Of a stretch of 34,514 nt of DNA, positions 1 through 8,962 are shown in pieces. Within the stretch, counting starts at the first letter, position 1. The number at the start of each line of letters is the position of its first letter. The notes under the pieces were generated by a model that saw only the letters and a list, made by a program, of their open reading frames with translations, was not told where the DNA came from and searched no databases. The DNA is from Ignavibacteriales bacterium. GTDB lineage: Bacteria; Bacteroidota; Ignavibacteria; Ignavibacteriales; Melioribacteraceae. The stretch is from contig JAGVBL010000103.1 of NCBI GenBank assembly GCA_020059785.1, positions 1 to 34,514 on the forward strand. The letters run 5' to 3'. Made by a program: the position numbers and the translations under genes.

Positions 1-133
1 GCCATTTACTTTTTTTTACCGTCGTTTAACGTGTCTACGGAGAACACGGTGTGCAATTCAAAGAACTAATAACCCCGTCGAAACCAATGTCACCCCCGTT
101 ACAAATTTAGAATTGAGAATGGAAAATTGAGAA
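1..133. other. Intergenic tail with short degenerate repeats
   Basis: No gene is seen here. The stretch at 104-135 contains two imperfect copies of an AATTGAGAAT unit (around 112-119 and 125-134). The minus strand around 24-57 reads ACACCGTGTTCTCCGTAGAC. From memory this resembles low-complexity intergenic filler that recurs in Bacteroidota-type genomes, but that was not checked. The 22-codon open frame entering from the left edge and ending at 69 has no recognisable content. Confidence 0.3.
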
Positions 134-682
134 TTATTTTTTCCATTCAATATCAGGGTGATTCGAAGAGAAATTTTCAAAACGAGCAAGAACAAACAAT
201 AAATCCGATAAACGATTCAAGTAAATTTTTATTTCTTCATTAATCGATTCAATTTTAGCAAGTGCAATCACTTCCCTTTCAGCTCTTCTGCAAACAGTTC
301 TTGCAAGATGAAGTAAACCGGCTCCTCTTGTTCCACCCGGAATAATAAAATTTTTAAGTGGAGGAAGCTTTGAATCATAATTGTCAATTAACTTTTCCAA
401 TTTTTCAACAAATACATTACTAACACGCTGTATTGTAATTGCTTTGTTATCTTTTTCCAGCGGACTTGCTAAATCCGAACCAAGCGTAAATAAATCGTTC
501 TGTATACTATAAATTACTTCTGCAAGTTCCTTTTCATTTATTTCATTTACAGAAATGCCAAGAACTGAATTTAATTCATCAACCGTACCATAAGCAGAAA
601 TTCTAAGATTATCTTTCCAAACTCTCTGTCCGCCAAATAATGACGTTTCCCCTTTATCGCCGGTTTTAGTATAAATTTTCAT
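134..682 (-). CDS. pduO: PduO-type cob(I)alamin adenosyltransferase
   Basis: Transfers the 5'-deoxyadenosyl group of ATP to cob(I)alamin or cob(I)yrinic acid a,c-diamide, making adenosylcobalamin in the cytoplasm. The 182-residue length is normal for this family. Family motifs are visible in order: the N-terminal ATP-binding TKTGDKGETSL at residues 5-15, the AYGTVDELN segment at 30-38, the FIIPGG...HLARTVCRRAERE helix at 112-137 with its conserved arginines, and the C-terminal YLNRLSDLLFVLAR at 154-167. The start overlaps the stop of the upstream ygfZ-like gene by four bases (ATGA), so the two are probably translationally coupled. The family assignment is firm. Whether it serves de novo synthesis or salvage cannot be told from the window, which has no other cobalamin gene. 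Confidence 0.93.
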   Translation of the reverse strand: MKIYTKTGDKGETSLFGGQRVWKDNLRISAYGTVDELNSVLGISVNEINEKELAEVIYSIQNDLFTLGSDLASPLEKDNKAITIQRVSNVFVEKLEKLIDNYDSKLPPLKNFIIPGGTRGAGLLHLARTVCRRAEREVIALAKIESINEEIKIYLNRLSDLLFVLARFENFSSNHPDIEWKK

Positions 683-1770
683 TTTGTAAATGGTAGCCCG
701 GTAACAGTTAAATCAATTCTTTTGGATTCAGTTTCCACATAAAATTTAGTATCCGGTAATATTTTCTTTTTCCTTATAAATCCAATTCCAATTGTTTTAT
801 TAAGCAGAAAAGATTGAGCAACACTTGTAACTTCGCCAATTTCCTCATTCTTATCTGTCTTAACGGTAATGGGTAAACTCACATTAGCATTTTCATTAAA
901 GATGTAACCGATCATATTAAACTGAACCTTATCATAAGTATCAAGACGTGCAATCACTTCCTGCCCGATATAACATCCTTTAGTAAATGATACTTCATTC
1001 AAAAGATCATTTTCATGCGGATTAAATTCATCATTAATTTCAGAAGGATATAGAGGAATACCGTTTTCAATTCTAAAAATATTAAACGCTTCAGAGCCAA
1101 CAAAATTTACATCGAAGACGCTCTTATTTTCGAGTAAGTATTCTACAAATGCAATTAATTGTTCTGCTTGAAGTAAAATTCTGTAATACTTTAATCCACT
1201 ATTCTCGTGCAGTGAAAAGAGCGAGAAATTAAATCCGTCAACATTAGGATTTATTATATTATCACCATCCAAAGATTTAATTTCCTCACCCAAAATTAAT
1301 GTAAGAAAAGACTCGGCTTGAGAACCGAATAAATCCATCACTACATAATTGTTTGAAAGGTCACCGGTCTGGATATCTTCCATTATTATGTATTTTTTTA
1401 TCCAGTTAAACAATCTGTTATTATTACTATTTCCGATTAATAAAAAATGATCTTCGAAGTTTAACAAAGTTGTTCTATCAATAAACCTTCCCTTTTCGTT
1501 AAGGAAAAGAGTAGGTGTTTTGTAAAACGGTTTTATATCTTTAACAGCATTTGTAGAAACCCGGTGCAGAAAGTCGAGTGTGTCTTTGCCTGTTAATTTT
1601 ATGATAGATTTATTAAACGATACAATAATTCCAATACCGTGTTTAAGAGATTTATACTCTTCTTCAACACCGGTATAAAATTTTATTTCGGAGCCAGAAT
1701 AATTTGACCCGGGAAATTTTTTTATTAATTGATCTATCATTGATCCTGTAATATGATTTTCTACAAACAT
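679..1770 (-). CDS. ygfZ: YgfZ/GcvT-like folate-binding protein (Fe-S cluster assembly factor)
   Basis: Cytoplasmic tetrahydrofolate-dependent factor of the YgfZ/IBA57 family, which helps build or repair certain [4Fe-4S] enzymes. The diagnostic KGCYIGQE motif with its conserved cysteine is at residues 264-271, followed by the usual arginine-containing stretch (EVIARLDTYDKVQ). The N-terminal half has the aminomethyltransferase-like fold signature, including LTGKDTLDFLHRVSTNAV around 59-76 and NEKGRFIDRTTLL around 91-103. The 363 residues fit the family. It lies 10 bases after the lipoprotein gene and overlaps the cobalamin adenosyltransferase start by four bases, so these genes form one transcription unit. 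It is not a GcvT proper, because the KGCYxGQE motif marks the YgfZ clade. Confidence 0.9.
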   Translation of the reverse strand: MFVENHITGSMIDQLIKKFPGSNYSGSEIKFYTGVEEEYKSLKHGIGIIVSFNKSIIKLTGKDTLDFLHRVSTNAVKDIKPFYKTPTLFLNEKGRFIDRTTLLNFEDHFLLIGNSNNNRLFNWIKKYIIMEDIQTGDLSNNYVVMDLFGSQAESFLTLILGEEIKSLDGDNIINPNVDGFNFSLFSLHENSGLKYYRILLQAEQLIAFVEYLLENKSVFDVNFVGSEAFNIFRIENGIPLYPSEINDEFNPHENDLLNEVSFTKGCYIGQEVIARLDTYDKVQFNMIGYIFNENANVSLPITVKTDKNEEIGEVTSVAQSFLLNKTIGIGFIRKKKILPDTKFYVETESKRIDLTVTGLPFTK

Positions 1771-1780
1771 AATCTAATCT

Positions 1781-2623
1781 TTAGTATTTCCTGAACCATC
1801 TGGGATTTTTATCAGTAATATAAAGCTGTCTTCTTTCACTCCAATAAAACGGAATTGAATCCCGAACTCTAATTCTTAATGAATCTTCAATGAACCGGAA
1901 TTCATAGTAATCCGGGAACTTATCATTATTAACCATAGCCAACGTTCTTTTATGAACGATGCCCACATATGTTTCTAACAGATGCGGAGGTTTACGCCAT
2001 CCATCAACTAAAAAGAAATTATAATTTCTGTGACCCGAAATAATTCCATCTTCATAATTCATCTCAACGTATTTAATATTCTTAGGCGACCAGGTTTTAA
2101 TACTCATTCTATTAAATCCTCCATGGATTGGAACTTCGGATTCCCAGATTCTTTCGAATTGACTCTCCTTACATTCAAATAACGTTAAAAAGAAAAATGC
2201 AGTTCCAAGTTTTGTGCTGTCCAGATTAATAAAGCTCGATTCGTAACCGGTAACATTCTTAGCTTCAATATTTCTCTCACCGGGTTTAGACTTTGCAATA
2301 ACAGCCAGAATAAAGTTACTATTGCCATCCCTGAAATAAATTACTGCCGGTTTGGGAATATTAAACGTATAAGTCTTATCGAATCTTACCAGATAAGTAC
2401 CCGGTTCATAATTAGCCAGAACATATTCCTGAAGAGAAATTGTATCGCAAGGGAATCTGTTCTTTGCCTGAGATTTTTGAACATCAATATTGTACTCGCG
2501 TATAGATTCATCCTTTGTGGTTGAAGTAGCAGCATCACCTTCACCAGTATCTTTAGAAGTACATGATCCGGCAAGTATAATAATTGCAAATAGCACAAAT
2601 AATTTTACTAATAAGGGTTTCAT
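1781..2623 (-). CDS. Putative lipoprotein of unknown function
   Basis: Not recognised. The 280-residue product starts best at 2623, where the reading frame begins MKPLLVKLFVLFAIIILAGSC: a positively charged N-terminus, a hydrophobic stretch, and a cysteine at about residue 21 that fits a lipobox (AGSC). The frame is open upstream to 2776, but that extension has no signal-peptide character and would overlap the M20 peptidase end. After the cysteine comes a short acidic, Ser/Thr-rich linker, then a globular part rich in aromatic and charged residues ending PRWFRKY. It sits 16 bases after the M20 dipeptidase and 10 bases before ygfZ, so it is probably co-transcribed. Envelope location is inferred from the signal only. 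Confidence 0.6.
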   Translation of the reverse strand: MKPLLVKLFVLFAIIILAGSCTSKDTGEGDAATSTTKDESIREYNIDVQKSQAKNRFPCDTISLQEYVLANYEPGTYLVRFDKTYTFNIPKPAVIYFRDGNSNFILAVIAKSKPGERNIEAKNVTGYESSFINLDSTKLGTAFFFLTLFECKESQFERIWESEVPIHGGFNRMSIKTWSPKNIKYVEMNYEDGIISGHRNYNFFLVDGWRKPPHLLETYVGIVHKRTLAMVNNDKFPDYYEFRFIEDSLRIRVRDSIPFYWSERRQLYITDKNPRWFRKY

Positions 2624-2639
2624 ACTTTTACCCGTTTTA

Positions 2640-4007
2640 TTAAATCTTTGAAAACTCATCCAGAAAATATGCTGAGCTAAAAATTCCTTTTTCAAAATTT
2701 TCCAAACGGAAATGTTCATTTGGAGAATGAATATTATCAGAGTCCAATCCAAGTCCCATAAGTACCGCCGGTGCATTTAATTTTTTCATGAAATCAACAA
2801 CAACTGGAATTGATCCGCCTTCTCTAGTATAAACAGTTTTCTTACCAAATGCTTTAGAAGTAGCTATAGCAGCAGCTTTTATTGCGTTGCCATTCAATGG
2901 AGCAACAACTGGATACCCGTAATGAAGATTTCTAACATCAACTTTTACACTCTTTGGTGCTAAAGCCCTAATATGTTTTTCAAAATCTCTGGCAATCTTT
3001 TTAGGATCCTGATTAGGCACCAGTCTCATGCTTATCTTAGCTGTTGCTTTAGATGGCAATACAGTTTTGGCACCCTTTTCAGTAAACCCACCGAAGATTC
3101 CGTTACAATCGAGAGTCGGTCTTACCCAAAGTCTTTCTAATGTTGAAAATCCTTTTTCGCCCTGTAATTCTTTTACATCCAAATCCTTTGCAAAATTTTT
3201 ATCGGAGTGTTTTAATCTTCTGAAATTTTCCCGTTCTTCTTTAGAAAGCTTCATTACATCTTTATAGAAATTAGGAACGGTCACCTTACCATTTTTATCC
3301 TGAAGTTTAGAAATAATTTTTGCGAGTTCATTAATAGGGTTAGCAACAGCACCGCCAAAGCTACCGGAATGCAAATCGCGGTTAGGTCCGGTAACTTCAA
3401 CTTCCATATAAAGTAATCCGCGTAAGCCATAAGTAATAGTAGGAACACCGGGTTGAAACATGTTTGTATCAGAGATTAATATTGCATCGCACTTCAACAA
3501 TTCTTTTTGTTCATCTAAAAATTTGGATAGGTTAGCACTACCAATTTCTTCTTCGCCTTCAATAACAAATTTAATATTGAGAGGGAGCGTACCGTTTGTT
3601 TTATAAAATGCTTCAACACTTTTGAAATGGACGAATGCCTGACCTTTATCGTCGTTAGCGCCGCGAGCCCAAATTTTACCATCCTTAATAACCGGTTCAA
3701 AAGGCGGATTATTCCACAGATCAATTGGATCAACTGGTTGAACATCATAATGACCGTAAATTAAAACAGTTGGTTTTCCGGGAGCTCCAAGCCATTCACC
3801 ATAAACAATTGGATGACCTTTTGTTTGAAAAATCTCGACACGGTTCATTCCCGCATTTCTAAGTTTAGAACTTACAAACTCAGCACATCTCTGCATTTCA
3901 TGCTTATGAGATTCAAGAGTGCTGATTGATGGAATCCTAATATATTCCATTAATTCATTAACATAGTTGTCAAAATTAGATTTAATATGATTAATAACGG
4001 ATTCCAC
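2640..4007 (-). CDS. M20 family metallo-dipeptidase
   Basis: Zinc-dependent exopeptidase of the M20/ArgE/DapE/CNDP group, expected to hydrolyse dipeptides or N-acylated amino acids. All metal and catalytic motifs are visible: GHYDVQP at 85-91 (first histidine and catalytic Asp), ARGANDDKGQ at 114-123 (bridging Asp), EGEEEIGS at 150-157 (general-base and ligand Glu), D180, and the dimerisation-domain DLHSG at 211-215. Near the end are REGGSIPVV and the final NIHSPNE histidine. The 455 residues match the long dipeptidase type. Translation begins at a GTG preceded by a strong AGGAGGA at 4011-4017. There is no signal peptide. The gene leads the minus-strand unit and faces lptF across a 248-base divergent region. 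Confidence 0.92.
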   Translation of the reverse strand: MESVINHIKSNFDNYVNELMEYIRIPSISTLESHKHEMQRCAEFVSSKLRNAGMNRVEIFQTKGHPIVYGEWLGAPGKPTVLIYGHYDVQPVDPIDLWNNPPFEPVIKDGKIWARGANDDKGQAFVHFKSVEAFYKTNGTLPLNIKFVIEGEEEIGSANLSKFLDEQKELLKCDAILISDTNMFQPGVPTITYGLRGLLYMEVEVTGPNRDLHSGSFGGAVANPINELAKIISKLQDKNGKVTVPNFYKDVMKLSKEERENFRRLKHSDKNFAKDLDVKELQGEKGFSTLERLWVRPTLDCNGIFGGFTEKGAKTVLPSKATAKISMRLVPNQDPKKIARDFEKHIRALAPKSVKVDVRNLHYGYPVVAPLNGNAIKAAAIATSKAFGKKTVYTREGGSIPVVVDFMKKLNAPAVLMGLGLDSDNIHSPNEHFRLENFEKGIFSSAYFLDEFSKI

Positions 4008-4204
4008 TTGTCCTCCTGATCAAGGTGCTTGTTCAATGATTTATTGATTAATACTTTTTTATCATTTTAGTAATCAAATATACACCTAACTAATGCCCGC
4101 TTCAAGTCCATTAAAACAATATTATAAACACACAACTAAGAAGGTTGGTTTGATGGTTTTATTATTGATCAATAGCCGGCGGGATTAATTGATAAACATT
4201 TTTT

Positions 4205-4232
4205 TATTCTATATAGAATATTGGTAAATTTG
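4205..4232 (+). promoter_or_regulatory. Candidate promoter and palindrome upstream of lptF
   Basis: TAAATTTG at 4225-4232 matches the Bacteroidota -7 consensus TAnnTTTG. No clear TTG lies at the expected distance upstream. Immediately before it is a perfect 16-base palindrome (TATTCTATATAGAATA, 4205-4220). It could be an operator, but an AT-only palindrome can also occur by chance. Confidence 0.3.
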
Positions 4233-4255
4233 AATAGAGAGTTACTTAAGAGCCA

Positions 4256-5629
4256 ATGATTATAATAAAATACATATTAAAAAATCATCTTATTCCTTTC
4301 ATTTTTTCGATATTCATACTAATCTCGGTATTTCTACTTCAATTTTTGATGAAGTTTGCAGATAAGCTTGTTGGTAAAGGACTTGATACCTGGGTAATTA
4401 TAAAGCTTATTACATATAACCTTGCATGGATGGTAGTGCTTGTAGTTCCGATGGCAGTTCTTGTTGCAACATTAATGGCATTCGGAACGATGTCCCAGAA
4501 TAACGAAGTGGCTATTTTGAAATCCTCCGGTGTGAGTCTATATAAAATGATGATTCCCCCGTTAGCTGCGAGTGTAGTAATTGCAATTCTACTGGTCTAT
4601 TTCAATAATTATATTTATCCGGATGCAAACCATGCGGCACGACTACTGATGGAAGATATTTCACGAAAGAAACCGACACTTTCATTAGTACCTGGAGTTT
4701 TTTCTCAAGAGGTCCCGAACTATTCAATTCTAGTACGTGAAATTGATCAGAATAAAAATGAGTTAAAAGAGATTACAATTTACGACTATACTTCTCCGCC
4801 AAAGGTAAATATTGTTACTGCAAGTGAAGGGAAAATATATCTATCAAGGAATCAGAAAAAATTGATTATGGATCTTGTTAATGGGGAAATACATGAATCG
4901 GATAATTCAAAAGAAAATGTTTACCGCAAACTCCGGTTCGAACGACATAAAATTGCATTACCGGCAGAACAATTCACATTCGAACAGTCAGCTCCCGGAG
5001 GTCCGCGCGGAGATCGCGAGATGGGTGCGCAGGATATGATTGTTATTGTTGATAGCTTAAATCAAATCTATCAAAAGAACCTTGCCGATTTCAATAATCA
5101 ATTCAATTCAATACTCGGTAAAAAAATTGATAGAACTGGTTCAAATATTATTTCACCTGAAAACCTGAGCAATATTTATATCAAAACACAGCAGAGAATT
5201 CAATCGCATTCAAACTCAATAATTACAATAACCAACCGGCTGGATTACGGCAAGGAAGAGATGGGCAGGTACTGGGTTGAGATCCATAAAAAATATTCTC
5301 TTCCGTTTGCATGTATAGTATTCGTTTTAATTGGTGCACCTCTTGGTACAATGATGAAAAGAGGCGGATTTGGAATGGCTGCCGGTACAAGTTTGATTTT
5401 CTTCCTTATTTATTGGGCGTTTTTAATAGGCGGAGAAAAATTAGCCGACAGAGGAATTGTATCTCCATTCTGGGGAATATGGAGTGCTAATTTTCTATTA
5501 ACCATTGTTGGTATTTTAATTACAATAAAAAGTGCGCGGGAAAAAGTTACAATCAGTTTCGATTTCTTACTTAAGTACATACCTAAATCGTGGAGATCAA
5601 ACGAAGAAGAAGACACTTCGAGCGAATAA
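4256..5629 (+). CDS. lptF: LptF/LptG family LPS-export permease, first copy
   Basis: Inner-membrane subunit of the LptB2FG transporter, which extracts LPS from the inner membrane and passes it to the periplasmic bridge. The protein has the YjgP/YjgQ layout: membrane helices near residues 13-32, 52-75 and 100-118, a large periplasmic domain, then three C-terminal helices from about 350 to 440 with the typical APLGTMMKRGGFGMA turn. The cytoplasmic coupling-helix region reads FGTMSQNNEVAILKSSGVSLY. At 457 residues it is longer than the roughly 360 of E. coli LptF; the extra length is mainly a polar insertion around 240-330. It is followed directly by lptG. Calling this copy F and the next G is by gene order, so the symbol is tentative. 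Confidence 0.85.
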   Translation: MIIIKYILKNHLIPFIFSIFILISVFLLQFLMKFADKLVGKGLDTWVIIKLITYNLAWMVVLVVPMAVLVATLMAFGTMSQNNEVAILKSSGVSLYKMMIPPLAASVVIAILLVYFNNYIYPDANHAARLLMEDISRKKPTLSLVPGVFSQEVPNYSILVREIDQNKNELKEITIYDYTSPPKVNIVTASEGKIYLSRNQKKLIMDLVNGEIHESDNSKENVYRKLRFERHKIALPAEQFTFEQSAPGGPRGDREMGAQDMIVIVDSLNQIYQKNLADFNNQFNSILGKKIDRTGSNIISPENLSNIYIKTQQRIQSHSNSIITITNRLDYGKEEMGRYWVEIHKKYSLPFACIVFVLIGAPLGTMMKRGGFGMAAGTSLIFFLIYWAFLIGGEKLADRGIVSPFWGIWSANFLLTIVGILITIKSAREKVTISFDFLLKYIPKSWRSNEEEDTSSE

Positions 5630-5947
5630 ATGATGAAAATAATAGACCGATACCTCATAAAACAATTTATACAAACAATACTATTCGGGCTTCTTGCATT
5701 CACACTTATATTTGTTGTTATAGACATGATGGAAAACCTCGACGATTTTATTGATCAGAATGTCCCTTCGATGATGATTCTTCAGTATTACCTTGTCTTT
5801 ATGCCGGAAATAATCCGTTTAATTACACCTGTAGCAGTATTACTTGCAAGTTTATTTACAGCGGGAAAAATGTCCTCGCTTAACGAGATAACCGCAATAA
5901 AAGCTGGCGGAATAAGTTTATACCGGTTTATGGCACCTTTATTGTAG
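5630..5947 (+). CDS. lptG: LptG, N-terminal fragment (frameshifted)
   Basis: First part of the second LPS-export permease. It carries the N-terminal helix (ILFGLLAFTLIFVVIDMM), a second helix, and the conserved coupling segment LNEITAIKAGGISLYRFMAPL, after which translation hits TAG at 5945. Normal LptG continues here into a membrane helix. That continuation is present in the neighbouring frame from about 5938 onward. Restoring one base between 5936 and 5946 gives a single 361-residue protein, the usual LptG length. The start follows the lptF stop with no gap. A truncated protein would be non-functional. Because LptG is normally essential, a sequence error is more likely than a real lesion. 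Confidence 0.85.
   Translation: MMKIIDRYLIKQFIQTILFGLLAFTLIFVVIDMMENLDDFIDQNVPSMMILQYYLVFMPEIIRLITPVAVLLASLFTAGKMSSLNEITAIKAGGISLYRFMAPLL
5936..5946 (+). other. lptG: Frameshift site in lptG
   Basis: The zero frame reads Ala-Pro-Leu-Leu-stop. Adding one base in the CCTTTATTG stretch gives ...Ala-Pro-Phe-Ile-Val-Val-Ser-Phe..., which runs straight into the downstream part of LptG. No X-XXY-YYZ slippery heptamer is present. Confidence 0.8.
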
Positions 5948-5955
5948 TCTCTTTT

Positions 5956-6714
5956 TTGATAAGTGCAATTAGTGTTTATGTAGGAGGTTACCTTGTTCCA
6001 CTTGCAAACAAGCACAAAGTATTTATTGAACAAACATACATGAAGAAAGGAATTGTTTATTTCGGAAGCAACATTTTTTTTCAGGATACAAAATCGAGAA
6101 TTGTAACAATAAATTATTATGATATTGCAAATAAGCAAGCTCACCAGGTCAGCATTCAGGAATTTAACCCGGTTGATAAAACACGTTTAATAAAAAGAAC
6201 TGATGCATTAAGAATGCGATACGACGAACAAAAAAATTGTTGGACATTGTTTAATGGAACTATAAGAGAAATTTCTGATACTGCCGAGGTGATGGAGAAA
6301 TTTATTGAACATGAATTTTACGGATTGAATTTTAAACCGGATGACGTTATTAAAAAACAAAGGAAACCTGAAGAAATGTCCCTTGCAGAATTATCAGATT
6401 TTGCAAATGAACAGAGAAGAACAGGCAATGATCCAACTTCAATACTGATTGAATATCAGTCCAGAATTGCTTACGCATTTGCGAGTGTTGTAGTAGTATT
6501 CTTTGGATTACCTATTTCGGCAAACAGAAGACGAGGCGGACTTGCAATTCAATTTGGAATTAATCTTTTAATAACGTTCGTCTATCTTGTTTTCATGAAG
6601 GTAAGCCAGGCATTTGGAAAAAATGGTGTACTGGACCCGCTGATAACTGCATGGATAGCCAATCTCGTTTTTTTATTAGCCGCGGCGTATAATATAAAGC
6701 GCGCTCTTAAATAA
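5956..6714 (+). CDS. lptG: LptG, C-terminal fragment (frameshifted)
   Basis: Remainder of the LPS-export permease. It begins inside the third membrane helix (the first usable start in this frame is a TTG at 5956, with no ribosome site) and continues with GGYLVPLANKHKVFIEQTYMKKG, a periplasmic beta-jellyroll segment, and the C-terminal helices. These include the typical IAYAFASVVVVFFGLPISANRRRGGLAIQFG segment at about 155-185. The frame is open upstream to 5938, so this is not an independent gene. It ends directly against the convergent adenylate cyclase gene, whose stop begins at the next base. No terminator hairpin is visible at that junction. Confidence 0.85.
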   Translation: MISAISVYVGGYLVPLANKHKVFIEQTYMKKGIVYFGSNIFFQDTKSRIVTINYYDIANKQAHQVSIQEFNPVDKTRLIKRTDALRMRYDEQKNCWTLFNGTIREISDTAEVMEKFIEHEFYGLNFKPDDVIKKQRKPEEMSLAELSDFANEQRRTGNDPTSILIEYQSRIAYAFASVVVVFFGLPISANRRRGGLAIQFGINLLITFVYLVFMKVSQAFGKNGVLDPLITAWIANLVFLLAAAYNIKRALK

Positions 6715-8946
6715 TTATTTGGTTTTAAATTCAAATACTCCGTCCCAATCATCCGCCGGAGGATTCTGAATATAATACTGACATCTGTTCAAATAAACAT
6801 TAGAAGGGTAATCGCCTAATTTTTCTGAACATCGCTTAAAATAATCCATTGCTGCATCAAAGCTTTTATGTCTGTAAAGTTCTAACCCCTGGAAGTATTC
6901 GTGAATTTTATCAATAGCGTCAATCGCTTTTTTATCATCAATTAAACTAATTAGCTCGTAAACTTTTGTGGGTTCAAGTTTTCCTTTTACACGTATAATA
7001 TCAAGTTCCCTTACAAGAACTTTCTCTTTCACCAATTCGTAAGTTGAACCACTTATCATAATATTGGAGCCATATTCTTTGTTAGCACCTTCAAGACGCG
7101 AAGCAAGATTTACATCATCGCCAAGCACAGTATAATCAAATCGTTTTACACCGCCGATATTACCAACAATTACTTCACCTGAGTTAATTCCAATTCTTAT
7201 ATGAATTACCGGTTCACCAGTCTTTGACCATTTATCCCTTAGCTCGGCAAGTTTATCCTGCATTTGTAAAGCAGTTAAACAAGCTTTGTAAGCATGGTCA
7301 TCAACTTTAACGGGAGCCCCCCAAAATGCCATTACCGCATCGCCAAGATATTTATCGAGAGTACCTCCATTTCTTAAAATAATTTCAGTCATCTCATTCA
7401 GAAATTCGTTAATAAAGCTTACTAATTCCTCCGGTTCTTTTTTCTCTGCAAAAGTTGTAAACCCGGCTATGTCGCTGAACAGAACTGTAAGGGTTTTTTT
7501 CTCGCCGCCTAATTTTAATTTATCGGGATTTGCAAGAAGCTCGTTTACAATTGATTTGCTTACATATTGACTGAACATTCCGGTAATCATAACATTCTGC
7601 TGTCTTTCCTTAATGAAATGATACGCGGTGCTGCTCAAGTAACCAACAACTATTGCCAGTGAAGGACTTACAACTGCAATTACCAGTTTGTTGTTGATAA
7701 ACAGATAAATACTAAGCAAATAAATAACATAAACAATAAACACAACCGCAAGAAGATTGATAATTTCTGTGAGGATCCCGATTCTGATTTTAACTTTTCT
7801 TATTACTGAAGTTGCGATAAAAATAAAAATTGTAAGAAGGATTATTATAAATATTTCCATTTCCTTCGATTGGACGTAGAGGTAATCATTCCATAAAATA
7901 TTTTGAATAATATTTGCATGAAACTCAACGCCGTAAATTTGATTATCTCCTTTTCTTTTTCCTTCAGCAAATGAGATCGGAAGTAAGTCCCGGTCTTCGG
8001 GCATTGTAGAGCCGATTAATACAATTTTATTTTCTAATTTTTTCCTTAACTCCGGATCTGATAAGTATTCTTCCCAAACATTAATTTCGTCTTTATACTC
8101 AATCTCGTCTTTAGTCTTAAACGCTGAATCGTCAATGATATCAAGCATTTTAACATATTCGAACGTTCTGTTAGGTCCATAGAAATTTGTGAGTACTGAT
8201 GTCCTATCAAATTTAGGAATATTTTTATTCCCCAATTTAAAGTAACCATCAACAGATGTAGCTGATTCAAAATTTCGTAATCCTAATACTTTATTTATTA
8301 TGGCAAATCCAAAACTCGGAACTCTTGAATCTGTTATTCCTGTAAATCTAAATGGGATATATCTTCTAAATACATAATCAAAATCGGGCGGCGGCTGAAC
8401 TATTCCAAGAGAGCTATCAACAGTAAAGAAAATATTTTCGTAATTGTAAAATTTCTTCTTGCCTAAAGTATCTGTAACCTCAAAACCGATTTTCTCAATC
8501 AACAGATCACGCGATTCATCTATCTTACCGGCAAGAACAACTTTACCGTAAGATTGTATAGCATCAATAAAGAGAGAGTCGTCTTTGGGTGATGTATCCG
8601 GATTAGACATAATAACATCAATACCAATAGCTCTTACACCAATTTCTTTAAGGTTCTTTATCAATTTTGCATATAAAGATCTTGGTAGCGGCATACGATT
8701 ATATGGCGGTGGAAACTGAGTAAAGGATTCCTGATCAATCTCAATAATTACAACATCCGCTGAATCTTTTATATCAATTTTGCCACGCTCTAAGAAACGA
8801 TTATCAATTAATTTTAATTCGAGCTCCTTCAAAGGAGAAAATGTGAAAAGAAAATCCTGGGTTAAAACAATAGTTAGAATTGAAGCGGCAAGAATAAAAA
8901 TTCCGCTCTTATATAACCAGATTAATTTTCGTTTACCGGAAGACAT
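6715..8946 (-). CDS. CHASE2-domain adenylate cyclase (class III)
   Basis: Membrane signalling enzyme predicted to make cAMP. A first membrane helix (about 13-31) is followed by an extracytoplasmic CHASE2 sensor (about 40-355), three helices (about 363-383, 391-418, 421-441) and a cytoplasmic class III cyclase domain (about 480-665). Metal-binding aspartates are D492 in FSDIAGFT and D536 in LGDAVMAFWG. K532 fits the adenine-selecting lysine, and N613 and R617 in DDVNLASR are the transition-state residues. The position that is Asp in mammalian-type enzymes appears to be Thr606 (YTVLGD), the class IIIb pattern. The last 80 residues resemble a TPR-like helical tail. It is the last gene of the FN3 - FecR - barrel - cyclase operon, 16 bases after the barrel gene. 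Confidence 0.9.
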   Translation of the reverse strand: MSSGKRKLIWLYKSGIFILAASILTIVLTQDFLFTFSPLKELELKLIDNRFLERGKIDIKDSADVVIIEIDQESFTQFPPPYNRMPLPRSLYAKLIKNLKEIGVRAIGIDVIMSNPDTSPKDDSLFIDAIQSYGKVVLAGKIDESRDLLIEKIGFEVTDTLGKKKFYNYENIFFTVDSSLGIVQPPPDFDYVFRRYIPFRFTGITDSRVPSFGFAIINKVLGLRNFESATSVDGYFKLGNKNIPKFDRTSVLTNFYGPNRTFEYVKMLDIIDDSAFKTKDEIEYKDEINVWEEYLSDPELRKKLENKIVLIGSTMPEDRDLLPISFAEGKRKGDNQIYGVEFHANIIQNILWNDYLYVQSKEMEIFIIILLTIFIFIATSVIRKVKIRIGILTEIINLLAVVFIVYVIYLLSIYLFINNKLVIAVVSPSLAIVVGYLSSTAYHFIKERQQNVMITGMFSQYVSKSIVNELLANPDKLKLGGEKKTLTVLFSDIAGFTTFAEKKEPEELVSFINEFLNEMTEIILRNGGTLDKYLGDAVMAFWGAPVKVDDHAYKACLTALQMQDKLAELRDKWSKTGEPVIHIRIGINSGEVIVGNIGGVKRFDYTVLGDDVNLASRLEGANKEYGSNIMISGSTYELVKEKVLVRELDIIRVKGKLEPTKVYELISLIDDKKAIDAIDKIHEYFQGLELYRHKSFDAAMDYFKRCSEKLGDYPSNVYLNRCQYYIQNPPADDWDGVFEFKTK

Positions 8947-8962
8947 TATTTTATATCGCAGT

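Noticed and set aside
2624..2776. N-terminal extension of the lipoprotein gene to 2776
   Set aside because: It would overlap the M20 peptidase end, has no ribosome site, and would bury the signal peptide.
3028..3267. Plus-strand open frame inside the M20 peptidase gene
   Set aside because: The opposite strand encodes a complete, motif-rich enzyme; this is a shadow frame.
5936..5946. Programmed -1 ribosomal frameshift in lptG
   Set aside because: No slippery heptamer and no obvious downstream structure; LptG is not known to use recoding.
5788..6144. Minus-strand open frame over the lptG frameshift
   Set aside because: It spans the break only by chance; the plus strand shows clear LptG on both sides.
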